From assembly GCA_049324575.1 (NCBI GenBank), contig JBMONI010000004.1, forward strand, positions 62,001 to 126,000: DNA of 64,000 nucleotides, given 5' to 3'. This DNA is from JBMONI01 sp049324575. GTDB taxonomy: Bacteria; Omnitrophota; Omnitrophia; Omnitrophales; Aquincolibacteriaceae. A program made the translations under genes and the position numbers. Shown here piece after piece: positions 1 to 15,000 of the stretch; position 1 is the stretch's first letter; each line of letters begins with the position of its first letter. The notes under the pieces are model-generated. The model saw only the letters and a list, made by a program, of their open reading frames with translations. It did no database searches and was not told the DNA's origin.

Positions 1-3000
1 GCTTTAAGCCGCTGGGATTCATTCTCGTGAAAGAAGTGGAGGCCGTAGGACTCAAAAAGCGCCATCGTGAGCTCAGCGATATTTTTTTGCCGGTCGAGAT
101 TCAGCGGCTGCCCTCCGTTTATTTTTTCCGCGATCGGCCTTAGCTGCTGCAGTTTCTTGTTCAGGTCGTCATAGCTGAGCGGCCGGAAGAACAAGCGCTC
201 CCATACGTTATTCGCATTCTGCTTTACAAAAACGCGCATCAAGTGCGCGAAATATTCCGCGTCCGTTCCCCCGGGATGGATCTCACGCCATTTGGGATAG
301 TTCATCTGATACTGCCATTCCGAAGCGTTCGCTCCGAAATTGAATTTTTTCAAGATCTCGAGATCCTCTTGAGTCGGCTGCATCGAATTCTTGCGCGTGT
401 CGGGATTCATTTCCATCAGCGCATACTTCAAAAGGATCATCTCAACCGCCGCGGAATTCTCGAGTTCGCTCATCGGTGTAGCCGCAGGATCGAATCCAGG
501 AACTGCATCCGGATTGTTCGCAAGGAAACGATAGGCATAGACAAGAACGAGGCCCAATTTGCGCATATCCACTTTCACATCCGTCGTTGAAGCCGTATCC
601 ATGCGAAGGCCGGTATTTTCCCGATACGAAAGCAGGGTTTCCAGGAACGTCCCCAACGGCAATGACAGGTCATAATCCTTGGAGATGGCATCGATATAAG
701 GAGAAATATCCGCATAAGCCGCTGCAAAAGGACTCCCCGGGCGGAGCAGGTAGTTCATATATTGGATCGCGACCAGCAGTTGGGCCTCCTTGATCTCGGT
801 CGTCATCCCCAAAGACTCCAAAACACGCACTAGTACCGGCATCGTCAGAACGTCCATTTGGATATCCGGATCGCTTGGCTGGATCCCGATGACGATCGAT
901 TTTCCGCCTTTGGGCGCCGTCACGGTGATCGGGGTCTCGTGAGGGGTCCGGATCGTAACTGCCCGAGTGATCTCTTCATCCGGTCTTCCCTCGATGCCCG
1001 TTACACGCATCGTTCCCTCTTTTTCCGTAACGGTAATCGCAACTTTTTTGAATTCATACGGGACCGTTGCGGCATCATCCGCAAAAAATGAAACCGCCCC
1101 GTCCGGATCGACCTTGATCTTTTTCACGCCATCGAAAAGTTTCCGTGCCGTATCCTTATCCAGTTCGATGTCAGTGGTCAGATCCAGGATCCTGTTTTCT
1201 TTAGTTCCATCTTTCTTCGTCACTTCAAAAACGACCCGAACCGTATGGGGGGTCATCAAAGAAAACCGGAATTCACCGGCATAGGTTTCATTGGCCGGGT
1301 CCGCAGCCGCGAGATCAAAGGCCTGCGGCAACTGGACCCCGAAAAGCCTTTGCGCAAGCACTCCAAGTGCATTGGCCAATTCGACCTTTGCAACCGGAAC
1401 CTGGGCATCCGAAACAACATCCTTCGGAAGGACCGGCATGACCATTTTATTGCTAAGTCCGTCGGCAACTTCCTGTTTATCGAAAGGCTCCGGCATCGGC
1501 TTTTTCTCAACCGCCGTTCCGGGAGTCGACTCAGCCGCTCGCGTCTGTCTTTCCGCGATCGCCCCCAACTGACCCGCCTGTTCCGCCAAGCGGGCATATT
1601 CTTCCGTAAATTCCTTCGAAGGCTGATAAGGGACCGCGACGGGTCCTCTTGTGACGGCCAATTTCCCCTGGAGAAGCGCTTCGAGATAATTCGCGGCTTT
1701 TTCCACGTCGCCTCCGGCGAGCAAAGCGCGAACGGACGCCTCATACCATTCGCCTTCACGTTGGATGTATTTCCCAGGGACCATATCGCCAAGGATGAAT
1801 CCTGAGGTTCGGGCGCGCAGAAAATCGGCGTTGTCAAGCGCGATCGGAAGATTGAAGGCATAGACCGAAGCGGCGCGGATCAGTACCTGATATTGAAGCA
1901 GGATCCGGTACGCTTCCTTAAGCCTGACGTCGTCGGTCTGCATCGAAGAAAGCTTGGCGTCCAGAGCCGCGATGGCATGCTGGATGGAAGCTTGCGCATC
2001 GACCAAATTGACCGCGACTTCTCCGTAAAGGAGCGTGCTGGTATTGATCGAAAGATGCGAATGGATCCAACGGCGTATGCCGGTCAGACGGCTCCTGAGT
2101 TCATTAGCTTCTGTCCCCTTCAAATGCGCGTTCAAGATGTTATCCCTCTCCAGAACGCTCAACACCTTATCCGAACTGTCAGCCAGAAGACGAAGGACAT
2201 CCTGTCCGGCAAGCGGCATCTTGGGAAGCCGGAGCTCTCGGTCGGGATCAAAGCCCAGCCATCGCAAGAAGTTCTGCCGCGCATTGTCGACAACCTTCGC
2301 CTGGGTATCCACGGCCAGTCCCGACTCTTCGGCGATATCCGCGATCCTCTTTGTCGTGTCATCCGGCGTGGACGGTCCCGCAAGGGCATCACGCAAGGCA
2401 GAATTCCTCGAAAAACGGTATGTGTTGAGATCAAGGATCGCCGCGTGGGTTCTCAGATCCACGAACATATTCCGTCCGAGGGCGATCTGCTGCCCTCTTT
2501 CCGCGGCGTTGAGGAACCCGTGCTGGTCGGCCTGCAGACGGTCGATCCCGGGTTGAAGGTTATAGAACAATAATTCGAGCGGTTCGCTGATCTGAAGCGC
2601 AAGGTCCATGTTAAAAGGCATCAAGGACACCGATTGCTGCAGCCACATGCGATCGGTCAAGCGCTCGACCCAGCTCCGGCCCGCATGCCAGCGGTGATAC
2701 AACCAGCGATGCGCGGCCACTTGATCGTCGGCAAAGCGATCCACAAGCCCATAAGCTTTCGCCGTATCCAAATCAAACGGTGTCGTGGCGCGGTCATTGA
2801 GCCAACCCGCCGTTTTAGCGCCGCGACTCGCTTGCGGAGGTTTAGCCGCCATCCCGGTCACCATCAAACGCCAGGCAAGATCGCGCACATGGCCAAAATC
2901 GCGGAGCTCCTCGAGATCCGCCTCCAAAAGCCCTATCCGAAGCTCGAGCACATTACGGTCGGAACCTGCTCCGGTCTTTTTACGATTCTCCAACTGCTCA

Positions 3001-6000
3001 AGTTCTCCGCCGTGCCGCACTCCCTGAGGATCCGTATAGCCGGCGATCTCCCCGATCTTTTTATTCGCCGCCTCACGCTGTTTTTCCGTATTTTCAAGTG
3101 TTCGGCCCATCTGCTCGCGCTGAACAGCCTGCTCACGAACGAGGTCGAAATAACCCATCGTTTCCGCATGCCCCTCCGTGATCGAAGTCGCTTTTTCGAC
3201 CTTAACACGATACTTCTTCCCGCCATCGAACCAGCTCCAAAGGATCCCTAAAAAGGACTTTTGTTCCGCTCCCTGAGCCTGCTCTTGCGCGAAAAGACCG
3301 TCCATCGCAAAGTAAGGGGCATCCCCGTAGGCCGGGATCACGATGAAATCGATCCCGCGGTTGCGATAGGCAAATCCCATCTGAGACAAAGCGACGGCCA
3401 GTTTGCGTTTCCCCCACGATTCCTCGGAACCGGCGCTGAACGATTCCCCCGGAAACCGGCGGTTGAACATTTGCTGTATTCTTTGACGCATGGCCGGCTC
3501 CCCGTCCCAGCCTTCATGTTGCTCGTTCCATCGATCCACCTGACCCATGAATTTCTTGTAATAGTCATTGCCCGGATCCGTATCGTCATAATCCTGCGGT
3601 AAATAGCCGTTATTCATCAGGCGAAGATAACGGCGCACCGTTCGGTTCATTTCTTCGGTCAAATTGGAAATGCTCCGGTCCAGGGCTCCGATCTGGATAT
3701 CCTGGTGCTGGAGCGATATCCCGTATTGGGCTGCCCGTTCGGGCTTAGCGTCCATCTCACGCCGATTCATTCCTTGCGTTTTTACAACGGCGTCGCGCTG
3801 CGCCTTCAAAGTGGCGATCCTTTGGCGGTCCGCCGCGATCACCTGATACAACTCGAGCGCTTGGACCATGCCTCCGCGTTCGGCGAGGACCTCTCCTTCC
3901 CGATGGGCTTTCAGCTTTTGATAGATCAGCATGATCTCGGGAACGCTGTCTTCACCCACATGGAACTCGAAATCCATCTGCAAGATCCGGAACTTGCCTT
4001 TTTGATCGATAAAAGCCTGAGGAACGACCTTTTGGAGTATGGCCTGATCGTTGTACGAAATATCCCGGACCGTCGTCCGCCCGGCGAACCCTTCCGTCGC
4101 TTTCTTTCCCCGAAGCTGTCCCTGCTCTTCCAGCAAAAGGTCCCTGCGAACCAGGAAATTCTGGGCCGCCTGGAGATCCAGCTCGATCTGTTCCCGGGCA
4201 CCGCGAGTCCTGTTCAAACGGGCCTGGATCGCCGAAACAAGCTCCCGGGCGATCTGTTCCGGCTTTTGGCCGACATCATATTTACGCGCAAGCTGCTGCA
4301 GAGCCCGGTCCGTATTCTCAAGCTCATGCTGGAAAACTCGCGGCATGACCGCATCCAGCATGCCGTAGATCAAAGCGCGTTTTGCCTTGGCAAGCGCCGC
4401 AAGTTCGCGGGTCTTTTCCCGAATAGCGGCCGGATCCCTGAGAGACTCCCGCTCTTTGGCGATCTTTTGCTCGCTTTTCATCAGTTCGCGAAGCCGGCCG
4501 CGGATCTCCCCCGGCCCCCGCAACGCAAGAAATCCGGCAAGGCGCTCCACCTCTTCATACTGGAGCATGCTCTCCCGCTCTCCGCCGAAAGTCAGATGGC
4601 GCCCGGTCCGGTTCCGCGCATCCATATGAAGGAAAACGCCCGAAAGCCCGTCGCGCTCTTCGAGATCGACAAAATTGACATCCGCCGTTCGCGGAGGCAG
4701 CGCGGAAGGTTTGAAAGCCGTTTCTTGGTCCTTGCTGAGCCTGTCATCGAGATCGACCGCCGCAAGGTTCAATTGGGTCAGAAGATTGCGGGCTCCCTGC
4801 AGGTTCTTCTGAAGATCCGCAAATTCCCCGAGAATATTCAGGACCTCGCGGGCTGTCGCCGGCAGGGAATCCGAAAGAGCCCCGCCGCGGGTAGTATCAG
4901 CCGGAAGCGTCGTTAAGGCATCGGACAGGGCACCGCTCCGGTAATAATTTGCCTGGTCCCGGAGAAGTTTTTTCGCTTTCTCCCACTGCACCGCCGCATG
5001 CTCAAGGCGCTGTCCCAATTCAGCTTCCTCGATCGCGAGCTCACGCACCTGGGTCTCCAATTGGCGTATTTCTTCCGCATATTCGCGCGCATGGCGCTGT
5101 TCACGGATGTCCCAATAGATCGGCGGCATGGGACGGTCTTTGGAGAATTCAACCGGCAATTTGAGGTTCATGATCGCGGCCACCGGATTCAGACTGAAGT
5201 CGAGTTCGATCCCGAACCGGACACGAAAACGTTCGCGGCTTTTCTTGACCACGTCCTGCAGCTGCTCGCGCTGGTATCGGAGCAGCGCCACCTGGTAATG
5301 CAGGCCCCCTTCGCGGGCCTCTCCCGGATGCTGGTCGCGCATGCTGGTCGGCAAGGCGCGGGCCAAGGCTTCCTGGATCTTCGTGTCCTTTTGGGCAGGA
5401 TCATTATAAAAAGCCGGGTCCAGGATCGCCGCCTCGAGATCGACCGCTTCATCCGGCAAATAAGCAGCCAGCATTTTAAGACGGTCACGATCCGCGACAT
5501 ACGCCGCTTGTGCATTTTGACGCTCGAGACGGATCTGGCGGAGCATGGATTCCACGTTCCGCCCTCCAAAACGTTCATCCGCGATTTTTTGCCGGGCAAC
5601 TTCCGGAAGATCGGCCAACTCTTTCTCCAATTCAACCAAGCTGTCAACGACCGAGCGGCTGCGGAGCATGCCGTTGATAAGCCCGGCAGCGGCATTGGTC
5701 AAAAAGACGATCCCTTTCTGCAATTCGACATCCGTAAAATCAACTTCAACATCGCCAAGCCGCTGGCGCGGTCCCTGCGAGGGGTCCCAAACCGGCCCTT
5801 CGAGCCTCACGAACGCTGAGACGCTTGCCGGCACCGCAGCCCCCTTGAGCCCGACCTGCAATTTCCACTGACGAAGCGCCGTCTCACGGCCTTTGGCATC
5901 GGCAAGCCGCATCGCCGTCGGATAGGTGGCCGCCGCATGCCGCACGACCCGCTGCAAGAAGCTATCAAGACTCACCCGCCGGGGTTCCGGCTGCGGTTGC

Positions 6001-9000
6001 GCCGGCGGTTCGATCGCATCAATCGTCCGGGCCGAGGTCTTATCGTCGATCACCTCGCCCAGGATCTTTTCGAGCAACGCTCGCTGTTCATCCGTCAGTC
6101 TCCCCGCCTGCTGGACATCCTGGATCGCCTGGACCGCGGCGTCACGGAACCAAGCCGCGCTCGTTTCGGACCAATTCGGATCCTCCTTGTGCCGGTCCTG
6201 GATCGAAGTCCGCATCTGCTGGACTTTGGGATCCTGCGATTGATTTTTCATAAGATGACTGAACACGATCTCCCAAGGCTCGATCCCGGGATGCGCATCC
6301 CGCAAATTGCGGAACAAGGCCTGAACGATGCCGCCGGAAAGATCTCTCCGCGCTTGCAATTCGCGGGCAAGAGGATTTCCCTCATAGAATAAACGTCCTT
6401 CAACCGCACTGATCAAAAGCTGCTCCGCTCCATTGTTCAGGCTCCCCACCGTTACCGCTGCCTGCCCCGCCAATTGGGCCTTAAGCAGTTCCAAGACCTC
6501 CGCCCCGGCCTGGACAGGCCCGGCTTCAGGAAAATTCTTCAAAAGCGCCGCAAGGCCAGCCAAAACTTCTCTCCCATGACCAACGTCTTCGGGCTTAAAC
6601 TCCGGTTTGGGCTCCGGCGGTAATTGAGGCTCCTCTGGCGCAGGTTCCATCGGCACCGCCGACGGCTTCAAGATAAGATCGATCGCGCGGTCGGCGGCGG
6701 TCAGCACCTGGCTCATGCCGTTCTGCATTTGGTTGGCCGCCGAAGTGCGGTAAGCCTTGGAGAGATCGCCTAAGCGCGCGTCATTCGGATCCAAAAATAC
6801 GGACCAGCCGGCCTGCTCAAGGGCCCCGCCGCCCCAGGTCGTCGGGGTGATCGTCTTCAGAACTTCCGCGGGCACTTTGCCGCTTCCCACGAGCGGGACG
6901 AGGGACGAAAGCCCTTCGAACGTATAGCCATAATGCAAGACCGTCTTACCCGAAGCGATCCATTCATTTTGGCGGTGCGGATAGAATCCGTGCCGGATCT
7001 GCCGTGTTTTGGGATCATAGAATTTGGCAAGCTGCATCTTGTCCAGGATCTTCTGCGCCCGCTCGCCGAGCGGAGTCCCCTGATTGGCTTGCGCAAAAAC
7101 GCGGAGCGAATCGGCAAGGTTGAAATTATCGACGCTGGAAACCTTTTCCTTGTTGTCTTCCGCCGGCGACGGCCTCAATGCCTTACGGTCGTAATTCTGA
7201 AAGAAAAGACCGTCTTCACTGCGCTGCATTTTTTCAAGCGCCTCGAGCGCGGCCGCCGCGCGCCGGTCGTATTCCCCCGCCTGCAACACCTTTTGCCCCG
7301 CCGGCTGCGCGCCGTCGTGATCGCGCACCCCGACAAGATTGACAAGATAGAGCCCGGTCCCGGTGATCCCCGCGTAGACCGCGACCTTGCTTGTTCCGTT
7401 TTCAAGCTCAATATGATCGGCCGGGATAGGCGAACCCTCGGTTGCCGCGCGATAATATCCCCAGCCTTTCACTACCTGCCCATGAAGAAAAGCTTTTTCC
7501 TCTTGATTCGGCTCGCGGCCGTCCAACGCTTGCGCATCGGCCACGGCCAACGCGATATGAAGTCCCTCGAGGCCCCGGGCAACCTCAGGATCCGCCGCAT
7601 AATACTGATGGACCTTTCCGCCGGTCAGGATCCCGAGCGCCTTGGCCATCTCGAATCCCTTATTATCCAACGCGTAACGGGTCGCAGCCTGATTGCTATT
7701 GAGATCCACGCTGTCGAAGAATCCGTACTCCCCCGTACTGCTTGAATAAAGCGTGGAAAGATTCATGAGATTTCGCACCACGCTTCGGGGGCCCGCATCA
7801 GCGAAGAGAAGCGATGCGTACGGAGCGATCACCGGCCTCTTGGCGTCATAACGGGCGTTCGTCTGCCCGCTTCCATCGCCATATTCCTCGAATTTGCCAG
7901 GCCTGCCGGGAACCGCCGAAGGTGCTTTTCCCCAAACCACCAACTCCCCGGAGGTAAAACCTCCCCCTTGCATATGCAAATGCTCTTCATAAAAGCTTTG
8001 GATACCGGCCAATATCTGCTCGTCGGTAAAATTCCGGTCGGGATATTCTTGTTGGAGGCGGTCCCGCACGGCCGGAACAGCCGACGGAAGATCCCCGCGA
8101 ACCCCTAAAAGGATCTGGCGCAGATCGAAACGAAGGGCCGGCGTGATCGGTTCGGCCACGACCGCAGGCGGTTTGGCGGCCGGAGGAGGCGCTGCTTTTT
8201 CTTTCGCGGTCACCGGGATGGCCGCTTCGATGATCGCGGCCGCAATGATCTCTGCGACCGGCGCTTTGGCCTGGATCAAAGGTTCGATCTTGGCTTTATC
8301 CGCGTCGCGTTTGGCGGGAAGGGCTTGTCCTGCCTCATCGACATAACGGCTTGGAAAATATTCCGCGACGACCCCGATCATATCGTCCGCAGTGAGCGGC
8401 TGGCCCCGCGCTTGTAGCTCCTCTGCTTTTTGTGTTGCGCGGTCCATCCGCCGCGAGATCGGGTCGTAACGGCTCTCTAACAGTTCCCTGGAAATCCCAA
8501 ATTTGATAAGAAAATCGGTCCGGGATCCGTATCGCCCATCGACGGCCTTGACTTTCGGCATTCCGAGCAATTCGCCCGTCAAGACCTCGGCCAAAAGCTC
8601 ATAGCCCGCCGCGGCTTCCTGAAATGCCCAAGTAAGCGAACGGGTCTTGCGATTCGCATCTTTTAGTTTTTGATAAGTTTCCTGCAGTTTCGTATCTTGA
8701 AGGATCAGCGCCGTTTCCAGGTTTCGGATCGCGATCACCTTGTCTTCTTTTTCAGGGTCCGGCAACGAAGCCTCTTGGCGGATGGCCTTCACGGCCAGGC
8801 TCAAAACGGTTTGCTGACGCAGCAGGCCTTCACCGACGCTTGCCGGGACCGTAATTCCATAAAGTTTTTCGACTTGCGCGATCGCTTGCGCAAGATCGAT
8901 CCGGTCTGCATTGAATTGAGCAAGGATCCCCTCCAACCCTTCAGGGGCTTTTGCCTCTGGCTGAGGTTCGACCGGAGGTACCGGTTGGGGCTGCGGCTTG

Positions 9001-12000
9001 GGTTCCGCCTTCGGCTGTGCTTGAGGCATCGGCGGTTCGGCCGCTGGAGGCTGTGCTGCAGGTTGGGGTTGAGGTTCAGGCTGCGGCGGCGCGGTTCGTT
9101 CGGGCTCAGCCGCCGGCTTGGGCGCGGCAGACGCGGTTCGCGCCGCCCACTCAGGCGGAAGTGCTCCCGCCTCAATAAATTGTCCAAGTTCCGCAAGGCT
9201 CGGCAGATCTTCTCCCCCTGCGGCTACAGGCCCCGGTTCCGTGCGAGCCGCCGCCTCGCCTTGAGGCGCGGCCGGAGCCGGTCCGGCATCCGGAGCAGGC
9301 GCCGGTTGCGAAGCCTCCGCCGGATGCGGCCACACTTCATTCATCAGCGATACTCCCAGCGGCGCTACCGCCATCCGGGCTTCCTCGGATTCAGCCGCAA
9401 GGATCTCGCCCGTTAATTTTCTGACATGTTCGGGCACAAGCCGGATCAGGCGATCGATCTGCATTTCATCGGAACCCGGCACCTTGCTTTTGACATAACT
9501 CGGGTAATGTTTGCGGAAAAGCTCAAGGATCCCCGAGCGCGCACCGTCCATACGCGTCCGTATATTCTCATTCATGGTCGTCACGCTCTGCATATCGCCG
9601 AGGACCCCTGCTTTGAGCTTCGCCATCTCGGCTTCGACCAAGGCCAGGAATTGCGACTTGCCGATCCCGCCAGTCTCCGGCTCAAGCCAATCCTGCGTTC
9701 CAATCTCGACAAAAGGCCCTCGGACAATGTCTTCGGTCAATCTCACCCCTTCCTCCATCGCGCGCCGCTGTCTTGCGCTCGCGAACCGTTCCTCAATCTG
9801 GTCGAAGGTCCGCTGGTCGATCACGCCCGTGACCGGCAAACCGTTCGTTTTCTGGAAGTTGCGGATCACGATCTCGAGCGGTGAATTGTCGACATATCTC
9901 GCAAAGGCAGGTTCGGTCCCTTGGGTCGGGATCCCCTTCGCGAGGAAATGAGTCGTGCGTCCGTACGGAAGATAAGGTTTATAGGCGGCCCGGATATCGT
10001 TATCGATGGGATCAAAGATCATGGGTTTGCGCTGCTCTTTGAAGAAATTCGAAGCGATCGTGATCGCAATAAAACGGGATTCAACATCGCGGTTTTTAAG
10101 ATACAGATCGATTTCGGCAAGCGCATAGGCCACTTCCGCGGCAATACGGTTCTGACGCGACGGATAAGCCCGCTCCAGAAGCTCCCGCAACTGATCCGAG
10201 AACCAGGTCCGCGCTTCAGTGTCTTTTTTGGCCGCCCGCGCAAGATATTGATCGAAGATCCCCTGATATTCGGTCATGAACTTGGTTTTGCGTGCCATGC
10301 CGTCGAAAAATTCATCGGTCCGGGGGATCTGCGACCAGCTGTCCTTGGGCACTTTTGAAAAAACCGAGCGGATCCTTCCCTTGATCCCCTGATCGGCGAA
10401 ATCCGTAGACTCCGGCGCCGCGATCTCATACAGGCTAGGCCCGTTATAAACGTCAAATTGACCCGGCTGAACACTTCTCCCCCGGTCTGCAACCGTCAGC
10501 TTGTGCAACTCTAATTTCCCGTAAACATTCGGAAGAAGGATAAAAACCTCGGCTCCGTTCCACGCATCAAAAAGCGCCGGATTCACTGCGATCGTCCCGA
10601 AATTTGAAGCCGCCGCTTGGTCCTCGCTCATGACTTGTTCGGGAATAAGACTGTATTTTGAATCGCCGAGCTTGATCGTAGGCGAGATCCACGGCGCGCC
10701 TTCTTCATTCCCGTAACCGGTAATGAAGCGCGGGACCCAGCGGGACCCATTCAACTCGCGCAGGATCTCAAACCCGGGAACATTCGCAAGCCAGGTAAAG
10801 AACTGCTCGACCTGGGGCCCTCGGTCGCCCGGAGAAATGGTCCGCGTGAATTTGAAATCCGCGATCTCGGCATGATCGGCTTTGAAGGCATCCACCGCCG
10901 CCCAGAACCGCGTGCCAGCCGTGCCATCGTTATAAGTCATGGGTTCGAGATTCCCCTTCGGACCGCGTTCAAGGATACCTTTATATTGGGGGCCTGCGGC
11001 AGCCAATTTTTCCTGAATATCCCGGATCTGCTCTTCGGTCATGGTCTTCGGTAAATTGGACAGCTGGTCCAAAAGGACCATAGCCGCAGTAGGCGCGGGC
11101 GCCGTCACCGGAGCTTGCTTCTCCCCGACCTTGACCCCGGGCAAAGCCGCCGGCGGAGGCTCTTTGCGTTTTTCGTTCTCGATGAATTGACGCATCCAGA
11201 GGAGATCGATATCAAAGGCCTTTTTATCCTCCTCCGACATTTTTTCCTCGATCGCCTTCAGGCGCGCCTCAAGCACGGCCGCAGGCGAGAGGCCGTCATA
11301 CGGAGGGATCGAAGCTCCGAAAAGTTTCCCCAGTTGATCGATCAGCCCCGGGAAGGTCCAATCCGGCCGGAGGTCTTTGCGGAGGGCATAAGCGTTCAGA
11401 AGTCCGCGCGCAAGGTTTGAGCGCTCCTCGGGGGTCAGATCCCCCGCCGCGATCCGCGCCTCAAGATCGCGCACGAAATGGTCCGTACTGGCCTTGGCAT
11501 CGGCGATCCTCTGCGCCAGGCCCTGGAATCGGGCCCTCGCCTCCTCCACTTTCTTGGCCTGGAGAAGTCTGAAGATCTCGACCCGCGCGGTTTGCAACTC
11601 CCCGACCGTTGCCGTCATCTCAACAAGCGGGAGGACCCGCGCCTCGATCGCGGCAGGTTTTCCCTCTTTTTTCGGCTCTTGCGGAGGCGTTTCCTCTTTT
11701 TTCTCTTCCGGCATGGGTGCGGGCTTCGGCGTTTCGGCCGGCACATCCTTCAAAAGCGCCAGCGTCTCGGCCAGGGTCTTCGCACCGTTCAAATAGCCGT
11801 CGATCGCGGCCTTTACCGCATCGGCCGCACGGCCGGCAGCCGCTTCCGATAATGCCGCCGTCATCCCGGCATCGTCATTGTCAATGTACTGACGATAGAA
11901 AGCCAATGCCGCAACGCCGCTATCGATCGCGAGAAGATCCTTCAAACCCGGCGTTTGCCCTTCCGTGACGATCTTTTGTCCGGCCTCCGAAAGCGGCCCC

Positions 12001-15000
12001 GTTCTGTCCTGGATCGAGCGAACGGCGTTCAGAAAATCATAAAGCCGGCGCGCCTGGTCCGCCGCGACCGTATCCGAAGAGTCCGCGCTCTTTTCCAGCG
12101 TTACTTCGATCGCCGAATCAAGATCGGCCCGGCTCTTGAGATCCAGCAAAGATAATTTCGTTCCGGAAGCAAGCGTAACATTTTCGAGCCACATCCAGCC
12201 CCCGATCGGGATCACGCCCTGGATCGGCAAAGCGCCGTCAGCCCCCAGGAAACGCCCGGTGACCTTTTCCGGAGCCTGCGGTTCGGGTTGGGGCTGTTCG
12301 GGTTCCGGTTTGGCTTCGGTCTCGGGGCTTTCGGCCGGCGGAGGAGGCGCCGCGCCTTCCTCCCGGGCTTGCCGCGCGGCTTGCGCGATCCGATCGGCCG
12401 CAAGCTGGCGGGCCTTCTGGACACCTTCTTCCAAGGGAATCTTCCCATGGATCACATCACCCGCCACGGCGTCGATCTGTCTCTGCAAAGTCTCGGCCGC
12501 CGTCCCCAGCATCAAAAGTTCGATCGGATCGAAGGCCATCCCCAGGAAGATCCCTTTGGCCGGATCGTCAAACGTTTTTGCCCGGCGAGTCGCATCGACG
12601 ATCCCCTGGCGGAAAAGCGCTTCCCGGAAATCGGCCGAACGGCCTTCGCCCATCTGGCGAAGCATCATGCTCATCAAGGGATTCTGGATCAGGAGGGTGG
12701 TGATCCGTTTCAGGTCTTTCCGCTCGCCGCGGGATAGTTTTTTGAGAATGGCGTAATAGTCGAGCTCGGCCGCGTCGCTCAGCTCTTGATCGAGCGTCCT
12801 TCCTTCTTTTTTCTGCTCCTTGTGGATCGCGGCGATCCGGGCCCGCTGTAAAAGTTCATCGCGGTAGGGCTCCACGATCGGCGCCACGATCGGATCGATC
12901 GTGGTCGATGCAAAGGTGTTCACAAGCCCAAGCGCTCCGCTGTAGACCAGTTTCGCCTCGAGGGGCGTGGGCCGGCCCAGCATCTGTTCCTGCTGTCCCA
13001 GCATTTCCAGGGTCGCTTGGTCCCCTTCCACCAGTTTGACGAGCGGAGAAAGGATCGGTGCTCCCGCCGCGTCATCGAGGCCTTCGGCACCGCCCACGGC
13101 GCCCCCGATCTCATAGGTCACGAACCAAAGACCGGCCGCCGTAATAAGGACCGAAGCCCAGAATTCGGGGCTGGTGATCACCCGGTTAAAGACCGCTTTC
13201 CGCGCATTGCGATAAAAACGGTTCAGGTTCGACGGATCAAAAAGCGCCGGCAAGATCAAACCGGCCTGGGCTTTCTTGGAAATTTTTATCTTGGGAATCT
13301 CCGCGTCGATCCTCGCCAAAAGGAATTCGCGGTCCCGCGCCTTGAGATGAAGCGGGGCCTTGCGCAGCCGGCTTTGGGGCACGAGATAGCGGCGGATTCC
13401 TTCGAGGGCGAGGCGTTTTTGCACCGCCGAAAGCCCGGATCCGCGGGCCAAGATGGCATCAAGCAATTGATGAACACCCGTATGGGTCGCGCTCGTAAGG
13501 TGAAATTTTTTGATATCGATCCCAAGTTTGCTCAGACTAAAATTGAGCATGCGGGCCATTTCGGTCCGCACCCCCTGATCGACCTGCGTTTGCAGATTCA
13601 AAAAGAAGGCAAGAAAGATAGGGCTGGCAACGCCGCCGATCGAAAGATTGAGCGGGATGTTGTGCATCATGCCGAATTCGCCGACCTGGATCAGCGCCCC
13701 CTGGTCGACCAGGTTCCACGACCCGCCGAGATGCGACCATTCGAGGAAGTGATGGATGAGAGGATGCTGACCGGCCGAAAGTTCGACCAAAGCCGTATCG
13801 GTCGGATGATACCCGAGGAACACCAAAAGCCCGAAACTCACGAACGAGATCAAAAGCAGGGTCGCGGCTTTTTTGACGAACGCCTCTTCGGTGAGATCGC
13901 CCCGCGCGCGGGCCTGCATGAGGATCACCATCCGGAAGAGCACGAACGCAAAATAGGCCACGCTGAAAAGGATCAGGGACTTCCCCACCAGCATAAGCGC
14001 AAGCGACGAAACCCCCGAATAAATGAACAAACGCAAGCGTTTGGCAACGAACGTCGCGGCGCCGGTGACGTAAAACGCGTGGGAGGCCGTCGCGGCCCAG
14101 TATCGCGCGCGCTCGGTGCTGAGATCGATCTTCTGCTCGGCGGGGATGGCACGGACCTCGTTGGCGATCCACTGCACTTCCTGGTCCGTAAGCCATCGTT
14201 TTTGGTATGCACCCGTCCAGAAATAATCGATCGAGACGCGGAAGAAATTGAAGATGAAAGAATCGAACAGATGCCATAAGGCTTTAAAAGGATCGATGAC
14301 GGCTTTCGCCAGCAACGTAATGACCGAGATCCCGGGGTCCCGCATTTTCAAAAGCACGATCGAAGAAAGGGCGTGGACCACATAGAAGCCGATCAGCATG
14401 CCGTACAAAATGACCGCCGCATTCAGCGTCACGACCCCGAGGGCTCCCAAGATCAGGACGGCGGCGAGACCAGCCCCGATCTCCACCACGCTTCGCACCA
14501 CCGATTCCACTTTACTTTGGGCCATCGCCCCTTTGGCTTGGCCGAGGATCGTGTTCGCCTCGACATACTTCCAGTAACTTTTGGCCCGGAGACGGATCCG
14601 CGCCAATTCGCGTTTGGCAGGGTCCGTGATCCCATTCAGCGTATCCGTCACCCCTCGGTCTTCCCAGGTCCGGTCTGTATCAAGCCCCGCACTGATCCCG
14701 AGCACCCCTTGGCCTTTTTTGATCCCCTGCCAGCGCTCGCTGTCGGGCGAAGCCTCTTCGCCGGGACGCGTTTCGACAAGATCCGTGTAGGTCACCCGGG
14801 TCTCATTGATCGCCCTGATCGCGGTCCACCCCAGGACGATGACGAGAACTGCCCAAAACCAAATTCCGAATACCGAATAGGGCCAGGCCACCGCGGTCAT
14901 TTGCCCGGTAAGAATCCCGGCATGTGAGATCAGGAAATTCGCGATCATTCCCGGGATCACGCCATAAAAGACGATCCGTCCCGCATAGCGCTGGGCAAAA

